Positions 46,201-58,180 are shown, numbered from the stretch's first letter. The stretch: DNA of 64,000 bases from Larix kaempferi (GCA_027924585.1 BSBM01000050.1:992001-1056000); one strand, 5' to 3'. Made by a program: numbers and translations. The notes: generated by a model not told the origin, from the letters alone.

Positions 46201-48628
46201 GACAAGAGAAAAAGTTGCAAAATGTCAAACCAAGATAGATAAAGAGAAAGAAGTCCAACTTTTGGCTGCAGATGAATGTTGTAAACAAGATTGTCTTCAA
46301 CATGTGGATAGGAATGCCATTGCAAATGCTAGAAGGGATATGGAATGCAAAGAGAAAAATGGTATCAGGGAATTTGTATTGAATTCACTTGTTTCAAACA
46401 CTATCATGTCAATGAGCCATGGCCATGGCCTACCTCCTATTACTAGAAAAGTAAAGGACATGAGATTTGATGGTAATGTTATTTGTAAGAAAGCATGGTA
46501 CAAGATACATAAGATTCCTCAAAGCACCTTCTATAGCTACCAACATAATTTTGAACAAGGACATATGGAATCCATTCATGGTAACACCAATAGATGTAAA
46601 GCACGTGCACAAACTGTGGCGGCCATAGAAATACTGCATAAAATTGTAATGGACAATTCAGATTTTTCGCCAAACCAAACACGTCAAGTCGAAGCAGATG
46701 GAACTTCTTCTCCTCTAAGATTGTTGCCTTCGACTTACACACAAAGCTCTTTGTTAAAAGAGATCAATGTGGGTTTGGAAAAGCTCAATTGTCCATTAAT
46801 ATCACAACCAACAATGAGCAAGATTTGGAACACTCATTTTCGAGACGTGGCATTCTCAAAGAACACCAACTTCAGTAAATGTGGTGAATGTATTGTGTTG
46901 AAAGCACAAATGAAGTCAGCAACTACAAAAGAGTTGGAAGAAACGGCACGCGCTAGATTGAACAAACATAACAAGATCGTTATGTGCAGAAGACATTGCT
47001 ACTATGCCCACAGAATCATGTCAGAGAGGTTTCCAAAGGAGTATTTGAGTATTATCCATGATAAAATGGATAAAACAAAGACTTCAATTCCAAGGCTACG
47101 CGTCAAATCAAAATCTATTGTAGGAATAAACTTGGGTTTGTCATTGATAGGTATGCTAACACATGGGCATAAGACAGGAGGTTTTGGTCATTTCTCCCTA
47201 CCATTTGTACATATGGGATCACAATTTACCATTACATCACTTGCTAAGTGCTTTAGGGACCTTGAAGACCCACATCTTGATATGTATGGTGATCTTCTTT
47301 ATGAGAGTGGAAGTTCAAGAAGCCCACTTTCAAATGCATTACTTGACACCTCTATTTACTCAAAATGTAGAGTGTACAAGGATGAATTTTTATCTCATGG
47401 AAGATTAGAAAATCAAGATATCGATTTTAAACCTCTTCCTCCACATTTATTGTTACAATTGGATAATGCAGCAAGTGATAATAAAAACCGTTATCTTTTC
47501 ATGTTTCTATCACTTCTCACTGCACTTGGTGTCTTCATCACTATTGAGGTTGGGTTCTTGCTCGTGGGACACACCCATGAAGACATAGACGGGACCTATG
47601 GGAGAATGTCTTCCAGCTTGAAAAGTAAAGATATATATTCTCTACCTGAGATGATGGATACATATCGCAAAATTGAAGAAAAAAGAGTGTTTCCACCTAA
47701 ACTGATTGATAAGGTGTATGACTTCAAAAGCTTCCTTAATGGATACATCAAGGAAGGAAAAAATGCACTAGTTGGACATCTTAATGTTCAGTACTTCCAA
47801 TTTCTTGTACTCAATGATGTTCCGGTATTAAGATATAAAGAATCCATAAGAGATGTTGAGTGGTCAGAACCAGTTGAGTTATGGAATACAGACGATGAAG
47901 GTCGATCTAAACTGCCCATAGGGAAGCCATCTTTCTTACATCCCAAAGAGAATGAAATCTATTTAAAAGAACTAAAAGAAGGAATAACATCATACATAAA
48001 AATGTGGAAAGACACAATGGGTGGTGAGGAATTGCCAATTGTTACACCAGAATGGAAAAATAAGGTAGAGTATTGGGAAAGAGTTCTTGATACTTTATAT
48101 GAAGATTACAATGATCATGATTCATCTTCTGAGGATTTCTGGCCCAAGACAAGGCAAACTCCAGATGTTGGTCGTAATGCGCTTCATGCAATCTCAAATA
48201 TTATGGATGGGGATTTTGATACTATGACAGGTGAACCCGTGTATGTTGGACCCAAGTGCAATAAGCCAAAGACAACATTCAACCCTATTAATGATGTTGA
48301 GAAAGGAAAGATGTTGCTAGTTAGATCAGGAAACGAGGAAGAAGGGGAGATGATTTGGATGGCAAAAGCCACCTCAAATATATTTCAAGATGATGAAAGT
48401 GATACTCTTCATGTTAAAGTTGATTGGTGGAAGCCCGGTTCAGGGAAATACAATGGAAAAGTATTAGAGGAATATTGGGTACCAAATCCTGATGACATAG
48501 AGCTTGGATCTATTCCAATTGATACCATAGTTTGGGCATGGATGGCTAAGAAAGAACATTGCAAGAAGGCCAAGATAAATAAACATGGTGTACATGCTGT
48601 CCTTGACCTACTTGAACGAATAACATGA
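43246..48628 (+). CDS. DUF7869-type transposase-like protein with expanded N-terminal repeats, 5 exons
   Basis: Exons 43246-43483, 43578-44114, 44209-44748, 44843-45382 and 45477-48628 are separated by four near-identical 94-bp GT-AG introns, all phase 1, giving 1,668 residues. The N-terminus alternates module B (GDYVDLLVNGQVIGLG..., ends HTIG) and module A (GDKVDLLQHGVKVGEG...HGKIV...LPHP...GGAIESYEIWPEIDL). Module A resembles the DUF8039/TNP1-En/Spm-like domain of plant CACTA transposons, and B and A look like diverged copies of one fold. From about residue 720 the sequence is unique. The last half has DUF7869 hallmarks: IIHDKMDKTKTSIPRL (D1147, D1150), LLLQLDNAASDNKNR (D1281) and GHTHEDID (D1321, D1323), consistent with an RNase H-like fold nuclease or transposase. 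The last exon is intact. It is probably a domesticated or still mobile gene; no terminal inverted repeats were found. Confidence 0.75.
43578..45476 (+). repeat. Tandem 634-bp exon-intron-exon repeat inside the gene
   Basis: Units of 631, 634 and 634 bp (phrase GTGAAGGTGGGTGAGGG at 43637, 44268, 44902 and 45536) differ at only a few bases. The 631-bp unit lacks one codon (near 44064). Each unit contains module A, module B and a full intron, so every added copy lengthens the spliced protein by 180 residues without breaking the frame. Confidence 0.95.
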
Positions 48629-49389
48629 GATTAGGTGGAGATGATTCATGGATGTAATTATGTTCTTTGGAGGACCAATTAATACATGAAGAAACATTTT
48701 TCAATTTTTCTTGTATATTGAATATTTTCTTCAAATTTATTTGGGGAGTTTTATATTATTTGGTACAAATATGAAAATTTTGTTTAAATTGCAATGTATT
48801 CATGTGACGATACATCATGCAAATTACATGACACCATGAAATATTAAACTTTCAATGATTTGTTTATATTAACATAACTTCTCCCATAACTTGGATAATC
48901 AAGTCCAATAATGCACTTAAAATCAATATCTTCTAGTTTTGGCCTATTAAAACTATACTGGAGTCAATTTGGCATATTAAAACTATATTGGAGTTAATTA
49001 GCATTGTTTTCAATGTAATATGTTCAAACACCAAACAATATCTAACATGGAAATTACAAATTCCAATGCTTTGTCTAGATCGACATAACTTCTCACTCCA
49101 TCAAACTTGGATAATCAAGTTCAATAATACATTTAAAAGCATCATCTTCTAGATACGATCTATTAAAACGATAATGTTGGGCTAGCTAATTCGTATTCTT
49201 TTCAATATAATACATTCAAACACTTCATGAATGTATATTATAATAAAATAAATTAAACTGTACTAGTTTGTTTCTATTCCAATTCATAACAAAATTATTT
49301 ATTTTGATCATTAAAAAACACGCCTTGACTTATTAAATATTTTCTTTTGACATCTGTAAAATGTTTCCAATAAAAATTACCAATAAAAG
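48629..49389. other. 3' flank with diverged tandem repeats
   Basis: A phrase around 'CATAACTTCTC', then 'TTGGATAATCAAGT' and 'TTCAATGTAATATGTTCAAACA', recurs at about 48870-49035 and 49083-49215, and again in shorter form at 50750-50960. No gene. Confidence 0.6.
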
Positions 49390-49634
49390 TTCATAATAAT
49401 TTGATTTTGATTGTTTTTTCTTTTGACAGTAACATAGGGGTAGATTGTATTAGTGCCGGTATTGAGCAACCGAATGCTAATTACATAGAGTTCCCAGATA
49501 CAGTACACCTCCATAGAAGTACAGCGAGCTTACAGAGATCGCCCAAAACTTGGCAGGGCTCCAGTACTCCCAAATGCCAGATTTTATTTAGCTATAACAG
49601 AGGAGAAAGGCGTATTATACTGCTGGAGCGATAT

Positions 49635-49961
49635 TCATTTTTCCAGCTTAGCTTTCAGAGTGGTGACTTCAGCTTCAAGTGCTGTGATCCTATGGCCGAA
49701 GTTGCCATGAGTGTTCGCAGCATCCTTGAAACCAGTTCGCGTCTCATCTTTCATATCATCCATTTGTTCGGAGAAGTCTGCCCGGAGTTGCATGAGTTCT
49801 TTGTTCAACAGGTCCCAGGTTTGCTCTCCTGCCTTGGAGAGCGCCTCTAACTTTGCTTTCTGGTCATCGTGCTTTGCCCTCAGACGCCCCAGGGCAGTTT
49901 CCAGGGCTCCAATCCGTTCTTCCGCTGTGAATCCGGAGCTCGAAGAGCTGTTCGACGCCAT
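49635..49961 (-). CDS. Small coiled-coil ORF downstream of LINE RNase H (108 aa)
   Basis: A 108-residue frame starting MASNSSSSSGFTAEERIG, with a short Ser-rich lead and then a long Ala/Leu/Lys/Glu-rich coiled coil (ALETALGRLRAKHDDQ..., RITALEAEVTTLKAKLE) to the stop. The frame opens with its own ATG about 275 bases after the RNase H stop. It has the same place and size as the ORFs at 614-282 and 10005-9697 but unrelated sequence. The role is unknown; nucleic-acid chaperone or oligomerisation partner is speculation. Confidence 0.55.
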   Translation of the reverse strand: MASNSSSSSGFTAEERIGALETALGRLRAKHDDQKAKLEALSKAGEQTWDLLNKELMQLRADFSEQMDDMKDETRTGFKDAANTHGNFGHRITALEAEVTTLKAKLEK

Positions 49962-50236
49962 CTAGTTCAGGAGCACACCGCGAACCTTGATCTGAGCTCG
50001 GACTTGACAGAGGGAACTCGAAATGCTTGATACCTTAAGCCTATTAGCAGAGCTCGCTGATAGAGAGGAATGAGTTCGAGACAGGGGAGGAGCTCCTTTA
50101 AGAGCATACAGGGAGACTCCCGAGGGCGCAAGGACCTGTCTCTGAGCTGTGGTGCAGGGAATCTCTGCATTCGCATGAAAAACGTGTTTTGGGAAGCCAA
50201 AGAGCGTGCTGTGAGAAGATACAGGATCCCCTGCAG

Positions 50237-50557
50237 CTATGGGATGTCACATCGCTGACGCGAGCCATCTATGCTTAATATGCCGTGAGCCAGCTCGACC
50301 CCTTTGTTTGCTTCCATGTCTGCTTGCTTATTCAGCACCCGAAGCACATGGTAAAATCTGATTTTTTGGAAATGTTTTCTCACCTGAAGAATTCTTTGAA
50401 ATATATGGCGCAGTTTGACATTCGGAGGGGTCTTCTTGGTTATGAGAGCTCTGATCAGAATCCTGGAGTCCCCAAAGATTGTTAAATTGCTAATTCCTTG
50501 ATCACGCGCAATATTTAATCCTTGCCAAAGACTGCAGAATTCAGCAGTGTTATTCAT
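50237..50557 (-). pseudogene. RNase H domain (3' end of LINE ORF2)
   Basis: About 100 residues: NNTAEFCSLWQGLNIARDQG (the E-containing helix of RVT_3-type RNase H), IFGDSRILIRAL (the GDSxxL motif with catalytic Asp), and NKQADMEANKG (a form of the C-terminal NxxAD motif). It is truncated at its N-terminus, so the first DG(A/S) motif is missing. It shows that LINEs of this genome encode an archaeal/plant-type RNase H after the reverse transcriptase. Confidence 0.85.
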
Positions 50558-50591
50558 AATAAAAATTCATAATAATTTGATTTTGATTGTT

Positions 50592-52290
50592 AAATGACAC
50601 ACAGATACTTATAAAAAAAATTGATTGTTAAATGCACTTTTAATAAGTTTAGTGGGTTTTCACTTTTGTATTTGTAAGAAACAAAAATGTACTTCAATGT
50701 TTCTATTCTAATTCATTGATTTCAAATGTAGTCCAGTAAAGCACTTACAAGCAACATATTATAGACTGTCCATAAAAACTTTATTATGGGAATAGCTAAT
50801 TAATGTTTTTTAATGTAATATGTTCAGACATTTCAAAAATAAATACTGGACATACAACATATTATAGACTTTGTCTATAAAAACTTTACTATGGGAGTAG
50901 CTAGTTAATGTTTTTTCAATGTAATATGTTCAAACATTTCAAAAATAAACGCTGGACACTTGCAATAACTAGAATGGGTTTTCCCTCTTTCTTCATGTAT
51001 TTGAAAAAAAACCAATTGTACCATAAAATTTATATTCTAATTAATAATTTTTTTTGACCTTAATCGGTATACTTAGACTTTATCCAATACAATATTTTCT
51101 CTTGTTGGCTCTAAAATAGTGCCAACCACATATCATAATATATAGTAGTATTGAATAATGAATATTTCTTTAAATGTTAGATGATTATATTTATATTATA
51201 AAAAGGAATCTAGGCTTAACCAATCAACATAATCCAAAGTAATAATTGATAGTTAACAATGTCCAAAACATGTAGAAACTTGTGGGCTCATAATAATCCC
51301 ATAAAATGAAGGGAATAAGTGAAGTGCCTAAGTATCTGTTGTGCTATATACTTGAAAAAAATGTCCTCAGGCATACAATAGACAATACATATAAAGGGAA
51401 GAAAATAAAATAGAGTACGACCTAATTTTCGATGTTGTTGCTCGTAGATATGTTATTGATTATTTTTCTAGTCAATATTCTAAAGATTATTAGGGGTAGT
51501 GTCATCATCCACAAGTACAATATTACAATGACTACAGGAGCTAATACGTCTTCATGGTATTAGAGGTTTCACCTAATTCCTAGACATTTCCAGTTCTCGT
51601 TGTCTCTTGAAGTTGAGCAAAACCCCCCATGTTCTAGCCATCCATTATCAAGATTGAGAATTACTAAGTTATTATGCCAATACATAAATTTGTTATAGTA
51701 ACAAACACATTGACTGTTATGTCATTAAATAGCTTTCTAGGTCACTTTAAAATGGCGACAATCTCTTACTAATATGGTAATTCAACACATGCACAATATA
51801 TGCTTTATCAAATTATAAATAAAATGGTTAATACTTTCAACATATAAATAATGCCATTAGATAAATTAATAGGAAAGAAATATTAATACAAATTACAAAT
51901 TATAATAATAAAATAATGTAAAGAATCTAAGTTTAAGCATAGGAAGATATGCTTCAAATTAATATAAATTTGATTTTATATAGCTTATAATGATAATATT
52001 GTAAAAAAAATGGTGAATATATAGATTGAAAATGGTAAATTAATGATAATGATACTATTGTAATAATAATGTAGATTGATTTTATATATATTGTAAGGAA
52101 TCTAAGATTAATATTCGGAAGATATGCTTCAACTTTATATAAATTTGATTTTATATAGCTTATATTGATAATATTATAAAAAAATGGTGAATATAAAGAT
52201 TGAAATGAGTGAATTAAGTAATTTTTTGGTTTTTCATTTTTCGAAAACTCAATCTTGTTGAAGTTCTAAATTCTAGATCCCTTGTATAAT
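50592..52290. repeat. AT-rich DNA with two tandem duplications
   Basis: 50753-50960 contains two copies of an approximately 105-bp unit. 51915-52215 contains two diverged copies of an approximately 181-bp unit (the phrase GGAAGATATGCTTCAA recurs at about 51942 and 52116). No gene is supported. Confidence 0.7.
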
Positions 52291-52297
52291 TCCAAAT

Positions 52298-55200
52298 TTA
52301 ATGAAATATGTGTTCCTGGGAAAATGGACAGTCAACAAACAAGTGATTCATTGATTCGAGAGCATTGCTGCACATTGCACATCTATGAGGACCAATTATA
52401 CCTCTTTTAAGCAAGTTTTCACCGGTTAGAACTTTTTTATGCATTAAAACCCCAAAAAAGAAATTAACCTTGGGGAGGCCAATCAGATCCCAAACCCGTT
52501 TCCAGAAGGATACTGGATGGATCATTTCCTTCTGAATTTGAAGAGAAGCATAACCCCGCGCTGCTGTATATACTCCGGTCTCCCCCCATCCCCATATATC
52601 CGTAGCATGCAGGTGGACAGGGGCCATATCCATCAGAGCAGTTAAGAGGAGCTTCAGCTGAGTGTGAAGGTGTTTTGGAATGTTAGGAAATGTCCACAAT
52701 TGCCAATTCCCGGCATCATCCCAAGCAAAAATGTCGGCCATATTATGAATTGTGTGGAGGGAGAGCCAATCCTGAATTCCATTCAATTCTTCATCATTTT
52801 CAATGGGGGAGTGTCCCATGATACGATCATGCCACAACAAGGTGTTATTACCATTTCTTGGAATTCTGTACAAGTGTTTTTGAAAAAAATCCAATCCCCG
52901 GCGACATAAATTCCATAGCAGCGTTCCTTTTGGAGTGTTTCCTGCCTGGAGTTTTCTCAAAGAGACACCACTAAGGTATTTTTTCCTTAATAGATGACTA
53001 GCAGGATGTCTCCCATTAGAATACAATTTCCACAAGATTTTGCTGCCCATTGCTAAATTAGCAAGACCAGGATCGCGGATCTATAAGCCACCTTTAGAGA
53101 TTGGGTGTTTAACAATGTACTAGTTTACAAGATGAAACTTCTTCTGGTTACCTTTACCTCCATGCCATAAAAAATATCTAATCAACTTTGAAACCTGATC
53201 CATGAACGCCTTAGGAGCTAGGAGGAAGGATGATTGGTAGATGGGTAAGGCTGAGAGCATTGATTTGATGAGAATAAGTTTGCCAGCGGTAGTGAGCCAT
53301 TGTCCTCCTCAAGATACAATTTTCCTCTTTAATTTGCAGAGAACTTCATTCCACAGCTCAGCTTTGTTGAATCCCAGGGTTAAGGGAAATCCAAGGTATT
53401 TAATTTTTTCCCATGTGGCATAGCCCGAGAAGCCAAAAAAATTAGCAATTCTCTGAATAAGCTGATTTTCAACGTTCCATCCTTTAATTGCACTTTTCCT
53501 TTTGTTGATGAGGGCACCATAGATGATGCAGAAACTTTTGAGGATGTCATTGAAATCCTTAGCAATCTTTATGGAGGATCCACCCAGCATAAGAGAGTCA
53601 TCAGTGAATGAGGCATGGTTTAAAGGATCAAGGCCCGCCATCACCCTAATACCTGGAGCTATCCCTGATCTCTTTGCTTCTGTCAGCTTTCTACTCAAAG
53701 AATCAACCATCAAGATATACAGAAAGGGGGAAGGGGGGCAGCCTTGCCTGATTCCCTTCGTGGCTTGAAAATAATTAGCAGGTCTTCCTTTTACTAACGG
53801 GGCTATCCAAGGCTTTTCGATACAAGCCTTTATCAAATTGACAAAATCAGTGCTAAACCCAAAGGAGTAAAGGACTCTGTAAAGAAAATAGAGATTTACC
53901 CGGTCAAATGCATTTGTCATGTCGAGCTTAATGAGCATCCCTTTCTCCTTCCGCTGATGGCTAGAGTGCATGGCTTCTTGAACCTGAATTGCATTATCCA
54001 ATATATGTATACCTTTTATGAATCCACCTTGCATCGGAGAGATGAGCTTCTCTAGAAGCGGTTTAATTCTCTTTGCCATTAGCTTGGCAAGAATCTTATA
54101 CGAGGCATTACACAAAGAGATAAGCCTAAATCTCTCGAAGGATCCAGGGCTCACCTCTTTAGGAATTAAAGATAAGAAGGTGGAGTTGGCACTTCCTCTC
54201 ACTTTAGATTTTAATTGGAAAGACTTGATCCTTCTCAACAAATCGTTTTTTATTATGTCCTAGCAAGATTTATAAAAGTGAATTGAAAAACCATCCGGTC
54301 CTGGTGCTTTATCGAGCTCCATAGACTAGATAACTTTGCAAATTTAATCTTCAGTAAATGGCTTCATGAGACTAGTATTTTCCTCCCTGCTGACAAGAGA
54401 AGGGATGTGTGAGAGAAAGTCGGAAGTGTCCTCCTCATAACTAACTCCATATTTATGATAAAGATGCTGGAAATGATTTTCTGTTGCAAATTTAAGCTGG
54501 TCTTGACCTTTGTGGACCGTCCCGTCTGAGGAAGTAATTTCTGATATATGATTTCGTGAGAGACGAGCGCGGTATTTCCTGTGGAAGAAAGAGGAGTTAC
54601 GGTCTCCAACTTTTAGCCACAAGTTGCGGGACTTAAGCCTCCAATACTCTTCTTCTTGGTGAAAGGAACAAAAGGATTTGAGTTGGGAAGCATGTTCCTT
54701 TTCAATTTCTGAGGTGGTGATTACTTTGCTTTCCATTTCCAATTGCAAATCTACAAGTTGCTGAACAATCTCTCTTCTGTAGCTGGAGGGGGTGTTCTGA
54801 GGATTTTTTTATTTTTGATCCAACATTTCAGAGCATACTTAGCCGTCTTAAGTTTCTGATCCCATACATAGCTAGGTGACCCTGTAAATGGAGTGGACCA
54901 AGCTATTTGATCAACTTCCAAAAACCCATCTTTCTTTAACCAACGGGGGCTAAAACGAAAAAGGCAATGGACCCAACTTTTCTTCCTCTTTCAAAATTAG
55001 GAGAATAGGATTATGGTATGAGGTAAGCTTAGGGAGAATTTTGGAAGAGATTAAACTTTTTCCCATCAACAGAGAGCTCTAAACAAGAAACTTGTCAAGG
55101 CGGGCAGAAATGTGGTCAACTCCTGCTCAATTATTTGTCCAAGTATATAGACCTTTCGTAGGCTTGAGATCAAGGAGATCCCAGTTTTGAATAAGATCCT

Positions 55201-55696
55201 CCACTAAGGGAAACATATGATCCCTGCTACTATTTCCACCTCTCTTCTCAATCTGATCAAGCACTATATTGAGGTCTCCAGCTAAAATGATATTTGTAGG
55301 GATATGTAGGTCTAGAAATTCTGAAAGAGAATGCCAGCAATCTTTCTTTTCAGAGAAGAGAACGGGAACATAGAGATTGAAGAGAGAAAATGTTGAATTA
55401 CTTGGGATGTGCCTAAGCTTGGTGAAAATCCAGTGTTGAGTCTCGAAGGAGCTCTCGAACTGAAACATGTCTTCCAACCACAAAGTTGCAAGACCGCCTG
55501 AAGAGCCTCTTGCACTAATGGCCTTCCCTGCATTTTTCTTCCATTTTGTCTTGCTGATATCAAGAAGGATGTCCCCTGCAATTTTTGTCTCTTGGAGTAG
55601 AAGGATCTCGAGAGATTCAATTTTCATAAGGTCTTTAACAACATCGGATTTCAATGGATTCCCCAAGCCTCTACAATTCCAAGAGACTACACGCAT
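52298..55696 (-). pseudogene. LINE ORF2: APE endonuclease, reverse transcriptase, zf-RVT
   Basis: Starts MRVVSWNCRGLGNP at 55696, the classic plant LINE endonuclease N-terminus; LLLQETK (catalytic Glu) and AGDLNIVLD follow, and the first block ends at a stop near 55127. RT blocks run about 54330-53310: DKAPGPDGFS, ISLCNASYKILAKLMAKRI, IKLDMTNAFDRV, QGCPPSPFLY and SFTDDSLM, where the usual Ala before DD is Thr. zf-RVT lies at about 52500-52330 (FWKRVWDLIGLPKVNFF...CAMC...MNHLFVDCPFS). At least eight stops, including one at about 54260, show it is inactive. Confidence 0.9.
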
Positions 55697-56956
55697 TATT
55701 GACCGGAGGTAGTATTGGCAGCGCCTCCCTTGGGAGTTCTATTCCTGGTGCTTCTCCCAATAGACATTTCAATGGTGGATTGGATTCCTTGTGTTTTTTT
55801 CCTTTCCGCTTCTTCTTCTCTAGCTTCCTTATGAGATTTCCTCCCTGCTCTCTTCGTGGACCTCCCGAAGGTCTCATCCTCCGAGGAGTCAGAATGTTCA
55901 GGAGGCTTCTTTCTTGTCATTTCAGCATAGGAAGGGGAGGAAGAGGTTTCTAAAGGAGAACCCGACTGATCTGTTTCTGCCTCTTTTTCCACTGCTGGAA
56001 TTTGTTTCTGCTGCTCTACCTCCTCCATTGATATTTCAGTAGCAGGAGTGCTAAGAGGTTCGAAGGGATTTTTGGAAGCCTCTGCAGTTAAAGGAGCTGA
56101 ACAACCTTCTCCTTGAACCTACCCTGGAGTGGATTTTTTGTTTCCCATTGGCGCCACTTTCCCTTTATATCTGTTGTTTTGTTTTAATGGAGCTGCTTTC
56201 GAAATCTGGGTCCACTGTTCTCCTTTCAATTTCTCTTCATCTTCCTCGGCCTTTTTTTTGCAATACCTTGCAAAGTGGCTGTAACAATGACAATGCCGGC
56301 ATTTGAAAGGTAGCTGTTCATAATCCAGTTCTTGGATATATGACCAGTCAACCATCGTAATTTTAATGGCTTCCGATATCCCTACTTCCAAGTCTACCTT
56401 GACGCAAATTCTTGCACAAGAATACTGGTCTTTTCTCTCTGCTCGGTCAATGTAGTTTCCAAGGGTATTTCCAATGGCTTCTAGAGACTTCGGGTTCCAG
56501 CAATGCAAAGGTAGGTGTGGGAGACGCACCCATACAGGGACAACCGAAGGTACATCTTGAGATGGGTCGAAATCAAGAGTCCATTTATTTAAATACAGGC
56601 CCTGAGGACCCATATAATACGGACCGTTATTGAATATAAGATTTCTATCTTCAGCCAGATAAAAAACGAAGACAAAAAATCTTTTACCTACCAGGTGACT
56701 TCAGATGCCCTCCGTGATTAATGGACTCCAGTTCCTCTGCACCCATGCTTCCACAGCTTTGGGGGAGGGCCAAAGTCTTGTAAACTATCCGATAAGCCCT
56801 CTTTCATCTAAGTTCATGGCAGACCGGCAGGATTCCTCTTCAGGGAGGTCCATCGTAGCTATACTGTTTAGCTTCTTGACAAACTTCTGCTGTGAATCCG
56901 ACACTGGATGTTTACTGCTGGTCGCTATCACTCTTCTGAATGCCAGGATCTCATAA
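55696..56956 (-). pseudogene. LINE ORF1 (DUF4283-type, CCHC zinc knuckle)
   Basis: The frame reads GKRFFVFVFYLAEDRNLIF (just upstream of 56613), then WTLDFDPSQDVPSVVPVWVR and LPLHCWNPKSLEAIGNTLG, typical of the plant LINE DUF4283 RNA-binding region, followed by a CCHC knuckle (CRHCHCYSHFARYC, about 56310-56269). One stop codon at 56121-56119 interrupts an otherwise open frame. The second part is a charged Ser/Glu/Lys-rich tail ending at 55696. ORF1 proteins bind element RNA. The upstream limit is approximate. Confidence 0.8.
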
Positions 56957-57210
56957 GATGGAGGAGGGAGGGCCTCGGGACCCCCTCATGGGGCCATGGA
57001 GGCGATCAAGATCAAATGATCTCTTCAGGCGCAACTCGGGGGAGCTCCTACCTCCTCGGATAAACTTGCCATTGCTTCGAACTGTCCGATCTAATCCAGG
57101 GTATCGAAAAATCCAAAAACCTTTGATGATGCTGAAGAAAGATTCACGGGGGAGCTGTAATATTGGAAAAATCAAATGCAGACCGGTTGCAGAGCCAATC
57201 TCTCTGTCGA

Positions 57211-57538
57211 TTTGAAATAATCAAATTAAAATAATTTCAATCTATTCTTAAGTTATCACCATTAAAGACTTTGCATCAATTGTAGAGGATTCAAGGAAAG
57301 ACAAATTTATTGTGTCATTTTGTCCTTGACTATGCTATTTTTTTGTTTGTTGCATTTTGACATACTATTGTATGGGATGATTGAGCATATAAATCCTTTG
57401 ATGCATTAAAATGTTCCCTCGCATATTCTCCTTTGATAATTCCTCTTGACTTCTAAAATGATTACATGCTATACATCTTTGCATCAACATTTTTCATGGA
57501 CGGTTTCTAAGTTCAAGAAGGAGAGGAATGAGCCAAGG
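57211..57538. other. No supported feature
   Basis: AT-rich flank between the LINE 5' end and the gypsy fragment; probably earlier RT/RNase H sequence of the gypsy element, too decayed to read. Confidence 0.4.
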
Positions 57539-58180
57539 ACATAATCTATTATGTTAGTAAGAACCTTCTCGAACTAGAATTATCCTAAAACCATGAAGAG
57601 AAACTTTCCTTAGATGTCATTTTTTCTATTCAAAAGTTGCATCATTAATCCTAACTAGCAAAACCAAGATGATTGCGAACTCCAACCCCATGTTGTATCT
57701 CTTAAGTGTGTGACTCATCAATGGAAAAGTTTCCCATTGGATCATTATCTTCTAGGAGTATGATCTTGAATTTGATACCCCCAATAGTAAGAAGTATTTA
57801 TCCTTGTGATAGTTCATATCCAACCTACCTATAGGCATAATGGATCCTCCCCTTTATGATAATCTACATGATGAACAATTGTTCACCATTTCATTGGGTG
57901 ATCCTTAGTATGGTGATATTCTAGTTTACATACGTGCTCGCTAATTTGATCCTCATATGTCACATCATGGTTAACAATGTATTCGACATGAATCTCCATG
58001 ATATATTCTAATTGGAGATGTATTTTATAGGTAAGGAATAGATACCATTTTGCATCGATGTCTCAGCCTAGATGAGGCCAACAAGGTCTTAAATGATTTC
58101 CATAATGGTGCTTTCAGCGGCCACCTTTTTGCAATTTCCACTACCCAAAAAAATTGTTATAACTCATTATTTTTTAATCA
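57539..58180 (+). pseudogene. Ty3/gypsy RNase H to integrase zinc-domain fragment
   Basis: Readable motifs in order (plus, changing frames): IIYYVSKNLLELEL and EKLSLDVIFSIQKLHH (RNase H, equal to IYYxSKxLxxxExxY...EKExLAVVFAxxKxRHY), EYDLEFDTPNSKK (end of RNase H), LYDNLHDEQLFTISLGDP and YGDILVYIRA, then LSLDEANKVLNDFHNGAFSGHL (the linker and HHCC start, equal to DEAxxVLxDxHxGxxGGH) and STTQKN. It carries multiple stops and shifts. The interior stops abruptly where an LTR begins at 58181. Confidence 0.85.

Larger units (their letters stand above)
49416..50565 (-). mobile_element. 5'-truncated LINE with RNase H end, 26-bp target-site duplication (copy c)
   Basis: The direct duplication is at 49390-49415 and 50566-50591 (26 of 26 bases). 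A T-rich tail (TTTTTTCTTTT) marks the 3' end at left. In element order (minus): RNase H (50557-50237), a linker of about 275 bp, a coiled-coil ORF (49961-49635), a 3' UTR of about 200 bases, and the tail. The perfect duplication implies a young insertion. Confidence 0.92.
52291..57210 (-). mobile_element. L1-type LINE, nearly full 5' part, 3' end missing (copy d)
   Basis: In element order (minus): 5' UTR/ORF1 from about 57.2 kb, ORF1 to 55696, ORF2 endonuclease from 55696, reverse transcriptase, then zf-RVT to 52298. The RNase H, 3' UTR and tail seen in copy c are absent, and no target-site duplication was found. This 3' loss is opposite to normal 5' truncation and points to a later deletion. 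Many stop codons show it is dead. Confidence 0.85.
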
